From Anaeramoeba flamelloides (Eukaryota > Metamonada > Anaeramoebidae): a stretch of 64,000 bases of DNA. Shown in pieces: positions 1 to 9,733 of this stretch. The notes beneath the pieces were generated by a model. It did not search any database. It had not been told where the DNA came from and saw only the letters and a list, made by a program, of their open reading frames with translations. The DNA lies in contig JANTQA010000047.1 of the NCBI GenBank assembly GCA_027625915.1, positions 8,494,001 to 8,558,000 of the forward strand, written 5' to 3'. Every line of letters starts with the position of its first letter. The stretch's first letter is position 1. The translations under genes were made by a program, and so were the position numbers.

Positions 1-82
1 AAAATAAATATGCCCACGTAGTGTCATTTGGTGATTTTAATTGCTTTTTCGGTTTCTGTTGTTGTTGTTTTTGTTGTTGTTT

Positions 83-117
<35 letters not shown>

Positions 118-1495
118 GCTGTTGTTGTGGTTGGTTCTCCATAGGTGTCTTGGTGTTCTGCTGATTCATTAATTTTGTTAATATATCAGTTGTTTTATTT
201 AAACAGTTAACGATGTCCTTCATATTCTTTTTTGATTTTTTTGGGAATTTGTTTTTTTCTTTGTCGATATTTTTTCCTTTTTCGATATTTTTGACTTTTT
301 CATTATTTTTTCCTTTTGTTTTAATTTTATTTTCCCTTTTCCCCTTTCCTCTTGTCCTACTAACCGCCTTTGCTTTAGATTTTGTTCTACCTCTGGGCTT
401 TACTTTATTGTTTACTTTTTCTTTTTTAGTCTCATTCCCCTTTTCCTTTTCTTTTTCAATTTCCATACTGTCGTTCTTGCCTTGATCAGGATTAATGTTG
501 ACAGTATTGCCTTTGTTGTTGTTCTTATTATTGGTTTGTGTATTAAGAGGGAACGAAATGTTTTGCTGTTGATTTAAATTTAATAAACTTTCATTGGTAA
601 GACTGTTTAGCTGTTCTTTATTAAATATTGTTTTCAATTTGTTTTGTTGGATTTGCGTTAAAAAATGTTGTGTTATATTTAAGAATCGATCTTTATTTAA
701 ACTTTCTTCATTTGGAGAGTTAATTTGTGAAGGTATAGGATTTATATTTATATTCTCAGAACTAATTAAATTAGATGGTCCTAATTGCTTTAATGGTTCT
801 TCATTAAAAGATTTATTTTCACTTTTTTGATCGAAATTTTGTTGGTCAAGAGTGTTTTTCTTTGTGAGATTTTCATTTTCCTCTTTCCGAAATTTGTTTA
901 ACGAATTTCTTCCAATAACAATCCTTTTTTGTTTTTTATTCCTAACGGCACTTGTTTTTTTTGATTTTTTCCTTTTTTTTAGAAAATTTGTTTCTTTTTT
1001 TGTTTGGGTTTTGTTTTGAGTTTTTTTTTCTACTTGGATTTCTTTTTCTGTTTCTTTTTCTGTTTCTGTTTCTGTTTTTGTTTCTGTTTTTGTTTTAGTT
1101 TGTGTTTCTTTTCCTTTTTTTTTGAATACAAAATTAGAACACTTTTCGATCAAGTTTATTGAACAATCGAGATTATTAGAATCAATTTTTAGATTGGAAT
1201 ATTTTTTTGAACTATTAACATATTCATTATCAGATTCTTGTTGTCTTTGGAGAAGATTTGATTGTTTTGGGGGGTTTGGTTGGCTTGTTTTTGTAAATTT
1301 TACAAAGTTGTTATTTATTCTTTGTTTTTTAAAAACTTGTGTGTTAATTTTTTCATCTTTTTCTTTTTGTTTTACTTTTACTTTTTCTTTTTCTTTTTCC
1401 CCAATTTTTCTTTTTCTAGTGATCGATAGATCGAAGTTTTTAGTAAACTCATTTCGGTTAGTTTTCTCTTTTGACGAATTGTTTGATTCGGTCAT
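1..1495 (-). CDS. Low-complexity charged, Gln-rich probable nuclear protein (C-terminus beyond window)
   Basis: One minus-strand frame stays open from an ATG at 1495 to the window edge, at least 498 codons without a stop; a second in-frame ATG at 142 confirms the register. The protein is rich in Lys, Glu, Asn and Gln. An ETETETK-type hexanucleotide-encoded segment lies near 1040-1110. Basic clusters include a KKRKKSKK stretch near residues 180-190 and a KPRGRT motif at residues 366-371, which resembles an AT-hook core. A long polyglutamine run lies at about residues 456-481 (positions 51-131). Basic NLS-like clusters and the AT-hook-like motif suggest a nuclear or chromatin role, but that is inference. 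No folded domain is recognisable in the visible part. It is divergent from the exportin gene, 790 bp away. Plus-strand frames here are antisense shadows. Confidence 0.68.
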
Positions 1496-2285
1496 TAATT
1501 TGGATCAAATTGTGATTTTCTTCAAAATAAAGACTACCAAAATAGAATCAAGTATTTTTGATAAAAAAATGATATTTGACTTAGAGGGTTAATTCTTTTA
1601 CATGAAGAAATATATTAAGATCTAGTCTTATTTAAACCTTTTACTTGATTGGAGGACCTCTCTTGGATTTTCTTTGCTATATTTTTTGAGAATTACATCG
1701 AAAAAATATTCACTTCAGTATTTTATAAGTTATGAAATTTTACAAGTGTTTTTTTTTTAATTTTTTTAATTATCTATTTTACCTTAAAGTTTTATAAAGA
1801 AGGAGGTTTGTTAATCATAAAAATAATGAAGATCTTGCAAGTTAAAATTATTGGTTTTTTGAGTGTTTTTTTCAATGAAATATAGAATAGGCAATTGCAT
1901 TATCAAGTATGGAAATTTTTTTCGAATAAATTAAACCTGTGTAAAAATGATTTCTTAAATGTTCTTGGTTTTTTGATAAAATTCTGGTTTATTCACCATT
2001 GATGATACTTTAGTGATCAACACATTAAAAACAAGAAACTCAACATACATTCATCTCTTCACAAAAAATAACAAAATGTTTCCAAACAAAGCAAAACTGA
2101 ATCCAAAATTTTAATCAAGGCAGATTCATTTTTTTCTCATTCACTTTAATATACTTATACCACCAATTTTATTATTCTGAGAACAGGAGTTTGTCTTCTT
2201 ATTGAAAGAGAAAGTCTCAGAATTTCCCAAAGAAAAATAAATCATTTTTTACAAAGCTTCGCTTTTGGATTTCAAAAACCTTGCA
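1496..2285. other. Divergent intergenic region (putative bidirectional promoter)
   Basis: This stretch lies between two divergently oriented start codons. It is AT-rich with T tracts and has no open frame of note. No TATA-like or other promoter motif stands out from the background. It presumably carries the promoters of both flanking genes. Confidence 0.4.
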
Positions 2286-5200
2286 ATGGATCTTTCAACA
2301 ATTGAAACACTGTCAACAAATTTGGTTAATGGAACAGATCGTAAGAAGAGACAAGAAGCAGAAGACTTTTTTAAAAAATTTTCACAAAGAAAGGATTTTC
2401 TCAATGCCTGTATCGAAATCCTTGATACAAGTCAAAACAGTTATTTGTTGTGGTGGGTTGGAACGGAAATGGGGAAGCATTTTGTAGTTCATTTCCACTC
2501 TTATGAATCGCTTTCTCTCGAGAAATACCAGAAAGTGCTTCTCAAATTTTTGGAGAAAAGATGGGAATCACTTGAGCACTATGTCTTGGTTGTTTACTTT
2601 GTAACCTTTTCAAAGATTGTCAAATTAAATTGGGATGATCCGAATCAGCATAACATTGTGAAAACAATTTACGATTCAATCGATTACAATAATGAATTAA
2701 ATTTGTTAGTAATTTTGCGCATAATGTATCATTTAGTCGAGCAATTTGATTTAATCATCTACGAAAGGGAAACGCTATTGGAGTACCACCAACGCTCGTC
2801 TTCATTCCGTGACAATTCTTTGTTTCAAATCTACGAATTTGCGGTGTCCATACTATCGAAATATGAAGAAGATTTTGTAGTGCAGATGCAAGAAGAAAAG
2901 CAGAACGAGGTTTTCCGCAAATTGGTTTCCTATGCCTTCGCGTTATTCTCAAGATGCTTGAGTTATAGTTTTCGTGGCAACTCCCCAGAAAGAGTTGAGC
3001 CGGCTTCGGACAGGCATTTGATCTGGTTGCCACACAAGTGGTTTCAAATAATCGCCGATCGACAAGTCGTAGGGCTAGCCTACAATTACTATGACAATTC
3101 AGAGGATCTTGGCACCGTCTGCTTACGGGCAATATTCCATTTATGCTCGATCCACCAAAGCATCCTCTCTGAGTGTGAAAAGGGCGATCAGTTTCTTACT
3201 CAAATCATTGAGGGGCTATTAAGTGTCATCCAGAACCAGAAAATAATTTCCAAATTTAAGAAGCAATCAAAAACTGAATCCATGCCGCTGTACTTGGTTG
3301 GAAATTTCCATGAGCTCTGCAAAGTAATTTATAAAATCCAAATCAATTTTCCGATTAAAAATTTGTTAAAAATTGGTTCCTTTTTAGAGTTGGTTGAAGA
3401 GTTTACAGAAATTACTTATATTTCTTTTCAAAATATTGATTTCCAAAACTCTGAATATTACTTGCTCCATTTCTGGGGCAAAATTGGCAATTCAATCAAA
3501 TTATTTCATAATCCTAACTCCAGCAACAAGGACAATAACAAATACAATAATGAGAATGGTAATGACTTGAAACTATTAAAAAATTATTTGTTTGAAATTT
3601 TGAAAATCTTTTTACAAATATCATTGGAAGAAATCAAATTAGAAGAAAGAGAAGAAGAAATCATTGAGGACTTTGAAAACCCCTTTGACGAAAACTCGAG
3701 GTTTTTAATTAATCTCGAACCCTTATCTTGGATCGGGTTAAGTAATTACCCAGAAACAGCAACATTATTGAACGAGCTATTTGACAAATCTTTCAATAAG
3801 TATAAAAAATCAATGATCAAGCAATCCGGCTCGCCCCATTGCAAAATCCATGGAACACAGTTGTCTATTTTTTTGTACTATATAGGGGAGTTATTAGTAT
3901 CTAAAAGAAGCCATTCCACAAAAAATAACAAACACAGGGAATTAATAGATACGGAATTGTCAATCAAAATTTTCCAATTAATCGAATGGAACGATAGCTT
4001 TTTATACCAATCTGAGCAAGAAGGCATTGATTTGTTAGAAATCGGAATAATCAAATTTTTAATTAATTTTAGTTCAATATATTTGAAATCAAGATTTAGT
4101 GAACAGTCCATTGTTTATGAAAATTTTAAAAATAGATTAAAAATTTCAAATAACATCGAACTGTTATCGGTTATTTTTAATAAGGTGATTAACAATTTCA
4201 AAAATTGGACGAAAAATGAACAAATCATAAAAAGCAATTTATTGTTATTTAGCAAAATTTCACAAATGTATAGCACAGGAAGGTTAATCTTAAAATTACA
4301 AAATATTAATAATTTATTTCTCTATCACACTTCTTTCAATTTCCCCTTTTTGGATTATTATTCTGACAAAAAATGGTACAGATCCAATTTTTATAAAATT
4401 CTAAGTAAACTATTATTTTTAGAAGATCAAAAAAGTACTATTCAGGAAAGATTTTTTTATTTCGTCAAGCCCTTTGAAAAGAAAGCGCAGCAAATAACAC
4501 AAATAATGGAAAACGATAGTAATAATAACAATAACAATACCAATATCAACGACAACAATACCCAAAATAAACAAAAAATGATAATTGGATTTATTAAAGA
4601 TATCAAAGGGATGTTGCAAGCAATACCTAATCCGACATGTTTTTGTGCCTTTTTCGACTGGGTATTCCCCAATTACACAGAATTGTTTCATAATATTTTT
4701 AATCATTATTCTGATTCATATTTAATCGTGATTAACTGTTTAAAATTTTGGAAAGAATTGACAACAAACACCACAAATAGAATTAAGTTTCCCAGTTATT
4801 CCCCAAATGGTGTATATCTGTTCCAAATAATAACAACCAATATATACAAATTTTGTTTGCATCTAACCAATAAATCAAACAGCCAATCCAATATTAACCA
4901 GAATAACAATCGGTTTCAAAATAATTCAAAATTGAATTTCACAGATAATCAAATTTTAAATTGTTTCCGGTTAATAGTCGAAACCTTATGCTCAGCTTTG
5001 TCAGCTGAATATATCAATTTAGGCGTATTTGAATTATACAAAGATGATACATTACAAAAATTAATTCATTTGATTCTAAACTTTTCTCTGTCATTTTCAA
5101 TCCCTAAAATGCTGCCATACCCGAAATTATATGTCGCTTATTATTCCTTTATCCAAATCCTTTCAAATATTTTAATAAAACAGTTATTAATAATAGAAGA

Positions 5201-5702
5201 CCAATTGTTCGTTGATCTTTTCCAATCTTTGATATTTGGATTGGAATTAATTAACGAGGAGGTGTGGGATGATTGCTTTACTTCTTTAAATTCAATTTTG
5301 GAATTTTATTTTATTAACTATAATAATAAATATAATAGAAATGAAGAAACAAAATATTTGGCGTTAAACCTTGATCTTTACTTTGAAAAAAATTCAGACT
5401 TGTTGCCCTATTTGTTAAAAACTTTAATGAATAAAATCATTTTGGAATATAAATATGATAAATCTTTAATAATTAAACCCATCCTCCCTTTATTGTTTAT
5501 CTGCCAAAACCAATTTATTCAATATACAGAACAAATTGTTTCTAGAGTGCACAAAAGCCAACAATCAGTCGTGGCTAATATTATTCAACAAGTTGGACTA
5601 GATATCAATGAAAATTTGGAATTTGCAAATAGAGAAAAATTCGAAAAGCAAGTCCATGAATTTAGAAAGGAAATTAGAAAATTCGATGTACATGAAAAAT
5701 AA
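2286..5702 (+). CDS. XPO7: Exportin-7-like nuclear export receptor (importin-beta superfamily)
   Basis: A single uninterrupted frame encodes 1138 residues (human XPO7 is about 1087). I chose ATG 2286; the frame is open a few codons upstream but without another ATG. Matches to XPO7 recalled from family knowledge run end to end: an N-terminal importin-beta-N-like region (RQEAEDFFKKF), a SSFRDNSLFQI segment matching SSFRDSSLFDI, SPNGVYLF matching SPNGILLF, a LGVFELYKDD-like segment, and a C-terminal REKFEKQVHEFRKEI matching RDRFTQNLSAFRREV. The family binds RanGTP and exports cargo through nuclear pores by HEAT repeats. Two Asn-rich insertions (around 3520-3560 and 4510-4580) are lineage-specific loops. 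It is the only long gene here with no intron, and its segment 2750-3330 has visibly higher G+C and different codon use. XPO4, a relative, is the main alternative. Confidence 0.88.
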   Translation: MDLSTIETLSTNLVNGTDRKKRQEAEDFFKKFSQRKDFLNACIEILDTSQNSYLLWWVGTEMGKHFVVHFHSYESLSLEKYQKVLLKFLEKRWESLEHYVLVVYFVTFSKIVKLNWDDPNQHNIVKTIYDSIDYNNELNLLVILRIMYHLVEQFDLIIYERETLLEYHQRSSSFRDNSLFQIYEFAVSILSKYEEDFVVQMQEEKQNEVFRKLVSYAFALFSRCLSYSFRGNSPERVEPASDRHLIWLPHKWFQIIADRQVVGLAYNYYDNSEDLGTVCLRAIFHLCSIHQSILSECEKGDQFLTQIIEGLLSVIQNQKIISKFKKQSKTESMPLYLVGNFHELCKVIYKIQINFPIKNLLKIGSFLELVEEFTEITYISFQNIDFQNSEYYLLHFWGKIGNSIKLFHNPNSSNKDNNKYNNENGNDLKLLKNYLFEILKIFLQISLEEIKLEEREEEIIEDFENPFDENSRFLINLEPLSWIGLSNYPETATLLNELFDKSFNKYKKSMIKQSGSPHCKIHGTQLSIFLYYIGELLVSKRSHSTKNNKHRELIDTELSIKIFQLIEWNDSFLYQSEQEGIDLLEIGIIKFLINFSSIYLKSRFSEQSIVYENFKNRLKISNNIELLSVIFNKVINNFKNWTKNEQIIKSNLLLFSKISQMYSTGRLILKLQNINNLFLYHTSFNFPFLDYYSDKKWYRSNFYKILSKLLFLEDQKSTIQERFFYFVKPFEKKAQQITQIMENDSNNNNNNTNINDNNTQNKQKMIIGFIKDIKGMLQAIPNPTCFCAFFDWVFPNYTELFHNIFNHYSDSYLIVINCLKFWKELTTNTTNRIKFPSYSPNGVYLFQIITTNIYKFCLHLTNKSNSQSNINQNNNRFQNNSKLNFTDNQILNCFRLIVETLCSALSAEYINLGVFELYKDDTLQKLIHLILNFSLSFSIPKMLPYPKLYVAYYSFIQILSNILIKQLLIIEDQLFVDLFQSLIFGLELINEEVWDDCFTSLNSILEFYFINYNNKYNRNEETKYLALNLDLYFEKNSDLLPYLLKTLMNKIILEYKYDKSLIIKPILPLLFICQNQFIQYTEQIVSRVHKSQQSVVANIIQQVGLDINENLEFANREKFEKQVHEFRKEIRKFDVHEK

Positions 5703-5884
5703 GATCGATTTGTTAATTGATTGGAAATATTATAATTTGTATTTTTATATTTTTTTGAATATTTAATGTTGATGAATTAATAAATTAAGAAGAAATGATA
5801 TTTTGTTTTTTTTATAAAAATGATAATTTTTATTGCACTTTTTTTTTTAAAAAAAAAAACTAAAATCCAAAATTTTTGATACAG

Positions 5885-6066
5885 TTAAGGGACTAGTCTC
5901 TATGATTTTTTTTTTTTTTTGACCAAATTATAAATAAGGATTTATTATCTAGAAATATGTTTAATATTGAAAATAAACAGGGTTTTTCAAATCAAAGTAA
6001 TTGGCAAAAAATTTTCTTAATCTATTAAATTTAGGGAAAAAAATTTACTAGGGATTAGTTCCTTAA
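5885..6066. mobile_element. TTAA-flanked MITE, ~174 bp
   Basis: The left end reads TTAAGGGACTAGTCTCTA. The right end, reverse-complemented, reads TTAAGGAACTAATCCCTA. This gives imperfect terminal inverted repeats bounded by TTAA on both sides. The ends resemble those of the larger elements at 21195-21870 and 26997-28355. TTAA duplication is the piggyBac-type target preference, but these ends start GGG rather than CCC, so the superfamily is unsettled. There is no coding capacity. Confidence 0.55.
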
Positions 6067-6568
6067 TTAAAATCAAAATTTTACAATTTTCTTTACTGAG
6101 AAAAAAAGGATGAAAATAATCCATAAAATCAAAATACATAATTATCAATACTAATAAATTATCGGTGTGTTAAAAATTTTGGAGAGAGCAAAACAAAAAA
6201 ATACATTGGTAAATTTGTTTAGATTCTATTAGGATTAATGATCGATCAAATGGTTAGATACCATCAAAAAATGTTATTTGAGATATTCTATTTCTAAAAG
6301 AACTCAACTTGATTTTAATATCAATCATTTTGAAAAAAATATTTCGATCGAATCTAAACAAAGTTATGTAATTCAAAAAATGAAATGAAAACAAAAAACT
6401 AAAAGATGAAAAAATGATTTACATATTTTACAAAAATCAAAATTATTTCCAATTTGAATGAAATTATATTATTTTGATTTTTTGAATAGTTTAAATTAGG
6501 TGGAAATTATGGAATTTAAGTATATCTGTATATAAACTTTTTTTCAGTCACAGGTTTCCCAAAATTTT

Positions 6569-6605
6569 TTTCAATGCCAATTATTTTTTATAATTGGCAT
6601 TGAAA
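6569..6605. repeat. Perfect 16-bp hairpin with 5-nt T loop
   Basis: Positions 6569-6584 are exactly complementary to 6590-6605, around a TTTTT loop. The stem contains the AATGCCAATTAT / ATAATTGGCATT core. No matching copy was noticed elsewhere in the window. It could be a foldback remnant, a cruciform, or a structured transcript end. Confidence 0.6.
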
Positions 6606-7012
6606 GAATAAATACGATATAAGGAGAATAAGATCCATCAAAGAATAGTTGATACAAATATGAAAGAAAACTAATAAATCAATATATTTTCAAAAAAATT
6701 AAAAAACTAAAATCCTTAGTGAAACCATTGAGAGAAAAACTCCAATGTTCATTATGATCTTCAATTGAAGATCAAATATAATTCCAATAGAAATAAATAT
6801 GATTTATCTTCAATCATTTCCACTGTTTCAATAACATTTGAAAATCAATTTTTGATTTGGTGACTATCGATCTTACAATAAAAAAAAAATTTAAATTCTA
6901 ATTCAATCTCAAAAAAAAAAATAAAATCAAAAAAAAGTAAAAATGTCAAAAAATTATTTCAATTTTGAACTTTACAGACATTTTTTTTTTCTTCTGATAT
7001 CCATTTAAAGTC

Positions 7013-7074
7013 TATATAAACATGTAATTTGCCCATTACAGCTGGGCTTCTTTGACGTGAAAACTGTTTATATA
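7013..7074. repeat. Nested palindrome (outer TATATAAACA arms, inner GCCCA/TGGGC hairpin)
   Basis: TATATAAACA at 7013-7022 pairs with TGTTTATATA at 7065-7074. Inside lies a second hairpin, GCCCA at 7031-7035 with TGGGC at 7043-7047 and a 7-nt loop. The block is more G+C-rich than its surroundings. A small structured RNA or a degraded transposon end are both possible. Confidence 0.35.
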
Positions 7075-8040
7075 TTGCTTAGAATCCCAAATATCTTAAT
7101 TTCCTTTGAAAAAAAAAATTTAATTTAAGTTGTAATGTAAAAATTATAAAGATATAAAAGTTACTAAACTTTATATTAGTAAGAAATTTTTATAATTATT
7201 AATTTTATAGATATTTTCAGAAAAAAATAACTTTTAAATATTGTTTCAATATTTTAAAATAATTTTTTTGTTTATAGTTATTTATTTATTTTTTCCATCG
7301 GAAATTTTATAAAAAAAAATTATTTTTTTTTTGAAAAGTTTGCCTTATCATCAAAGAATCCATGTTTTAATGATTAAAACATACCATTATTTACTTGAAT
7401 TTTTTTCGGGATATTTTGTACCAATATGAACTAAAATATTTAATAAATAATTGATTCATTACAAAAGATATTTTAATATTACATAGAAAATTTACTTTTT
7501 CGATTGATTGCCATTCAACAACAATATATAAATTTGATTCCAAATAATTAAATAATAAAAAAATATCTATATTGGATTTAAAAAAACGAATAATATTTTT
7601 TTCATTGTAGTCTTCATTAAATTTTTCAATAAAATAATTTTTTCATTTTTACATGATTTGGTCAATAATTCAATAAGATTAATAATTGATTTTTTTTAAT
7701 TTTTTTACGTTTTTTTAATTTTTCACTTTTTAAAATCTAGACATTAAATAAGCAATATCATTGAATAAGATACCATTGATCAAAATTCTTTTTCAAGATC
7801 TTGATTAATTAAGAAAGGGGAAATACAAATTTCAATTTTTACAAAGAATTTTTTTAAAATCTTTTACCAATAACATAATTCAAAAAAGAATTTGGTTTTA
7901 AAGATTATTCTATTAGCTTTTAAAAATAGTTAGAAGTTATTTTTTATTTTTTATTTTAAATTTAGGACTGAATACTTTATCTATCAAAAAACTTTTAATT
8001 GATTTAATTCTAATGTATTAAATGAAATTAAGTTTTCAAT

Positions 8041-8090
8041 TGTTTTTCAATTATTTTCAATTATTTTCTATTATTTTCTATTATTTTCTA
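8041..8090. repeat. Tandem array, 10-bp unit TTATTTTCTA x5
   Basis: Five consecutive 10-bp units, the first degenerate (TGTTTTTCAA) and then TTATTTTCAA and three TTATTTTCTA. It is a plain minisatellite in gene-free DNA. Confidence 0.75.
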
Positions 8091-8900
8091 TTGCTTAAAT
8101 TGAATTTTTAGAAAATTAAACATATTAAAAATTTGAATTTTGGGCTAAAGATATATCTTTCATTTTTATCTTGATCTAATATTCATTAAAATATATCTAA
8201 AAAAAAAAAAATAAAAATTTCTCAGTAATATATTTTTTTATTTTTTATATTTATCATAAAATTAGCATCATAATTCATTTATTATTATTAATAAATCAAT
8301 TTATTGATTTTGAATTACTATTATGATAGTTTGAATTTCTGATTTAAAAATTAAAAAAATAAAAAACACAAATTAAAATCTTTAAAAAAAATGTAAAAAT
8401 GAATAATTATTTTTTTTTTCACAATTTCCAAAACAAAACTTAACTAATTTTTCTTTGATCTATTTCGACTTTATATTATGATTTAAATGTGGAAGAAAGG
8501 CAAATAACAAGATTAATATATTAGTACATCAATATCATTTTAAATCTTTTAATTTGTTGTCTAATTGAATAATATAATACAAGAATTTAGATTATAATAA
8601 TTTAATCATTTAAATTTTCAAGATTTCTTTCATCTTTTCAAAAAAATCCTATTAAATCAATTCTCAGAAGAAATACCAAATTAGAACCATTCACTAATTT
8701 TAATGTTAATATTATTTTATAAATCACAATTCCCAGAAAAAAAAAAAATATAAAAATAAAATTTAATTTTATTTTACTGAAGAACAAAAAACAGTGAAAG
8801 AAGATTTTTAATTATTGATAAAATCTCAATTTTTGAAAAAATTTTATAAAAAAAAATATATATATATATTATTATTATGATTAAAAAATATTCAATTTTC

Positions 8901-9733
8901 TTAAGCACCGTATCCAGCAAGTTTAGAAATAACACCGATGAATCCACCAAAAACACATCCCCAGACAATTAACCAGCCCAAATGTTCACGAATGACATCT
9001 TCCATTAATTTTTTCACAATAGGAGGGGTTAATTCTTTTAATTTTTCTGTCATTAGTTTATCTAATTCCCTTCTAACTTTTCTGATTTTGATAAACTTTT
9101 TGGGATCGAAGGCACTTAATAACAAAGGGGCAAAATCCTTTGCTGCATTTACAATGAAAGGGAGAATTAAAGGTTTTAATTTTGAAGGTTCAATCCCCAT
9201 CATAACCAAAACTAGCCCTTCTGGCTTATTTTTTAAATCGTCTAATTTTTGATCAATAATTTTTTCAACTTTGGGTGATTCTAAAATATTTTTTAATTTC
9301 TCTTCAATATTGAGATCGCTACTGGTCATTATTTCATTAAATTTTTTGGAAATATATTTTTTCAAATAATCCTCATCAAAAAATGTCTTCATAATCGTAT
9401 TTTTGACAGTTTCTCGGATTGCTTTAAATCTGTGTGGAATAATCGCAGACCCTGGTAAATAATATTTCCCATATCCAATTTTATCAAACAACATTTTTAC
9501 TGCAAGCCAATTAGTAACACCACCTGCAAACCCAAATAAACCAAATGCTAATAAATATTGCCCAAAAGTTTGCTGATCTATATAAATGAAAATGAAAACG
9601 ATAATTAAAAGTGTAGTATGAAAAGAAAAATGAAAATGAAAATTTTAATACAAATAATTATTCAAAATTGAGTGCTTCTTAAATTTTCTAAAAAAACCCG
9701 AAAAAAAAATTTACCCGAAAAAATTTTTTTCAT
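8901..9733 (-). CDS. DUF445 family small membrane protein, two exons
   Basis: Exon 2 (9577-8901) carries both family signatures: an N-terminal GGVTNWLAVKMLF, as in the bacterial G-x-x-TNWLAIKMLF motif, followed by a PGSAIIPHR segment; and a C-terminal REHLGWLIVWGCVFGGFIG membrane segment. Exon 1 is only 19 nt (9733-9715): ATG plus five codons and one base, then donor GTAAAT. A 137-nt intron (9714-9578) ends TATAG, and the join restores GAT in phase 1, giving MKKIFSDQQTFGQ and a 231-residue protein. One hydrophobic segment lies at each end (about 12-36 and 207-226), with a helical, Lys-rich middle. DUF445/UPF0754 proteins are membrane proteins of unknown function known mainly from bacteria, so ancient or recent bacterial acquisition is possible; the intron shows the gene is nuclear. 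It is shorter than typical bacterial members. Confidence 0.8.

Larger units (their letters stand above)
5703..8900. other. Gene-free AT-rich interval between convergent genes
   Basis: About 3.2 kb between the 3' ends of the exportin gene and the DUF445 gene. It holds homopolymer A/T tracts, a TTAA-flanked small element (5885-6066), a 16-bp perfect hairpin (6569-6605), a two-part palindrome (7013-7074) and a 10-bp tandem array (8041-8090). No coding signal is seen. Confidence 0.6.

Noticed and set aside
213-1592. Phe/Leu-rich plus-strand frames
   Set aside because: They are shadows of the Lys/Gln/Glu-rich minus-strand gene at 1-1495.
2755-3132. 125-codon minus-strand frame inside the exportin gene
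   Set aside because: It is antisense to the G+C-rich part of a clearly homologous exportin frame; the rarity of stops follows from composition.
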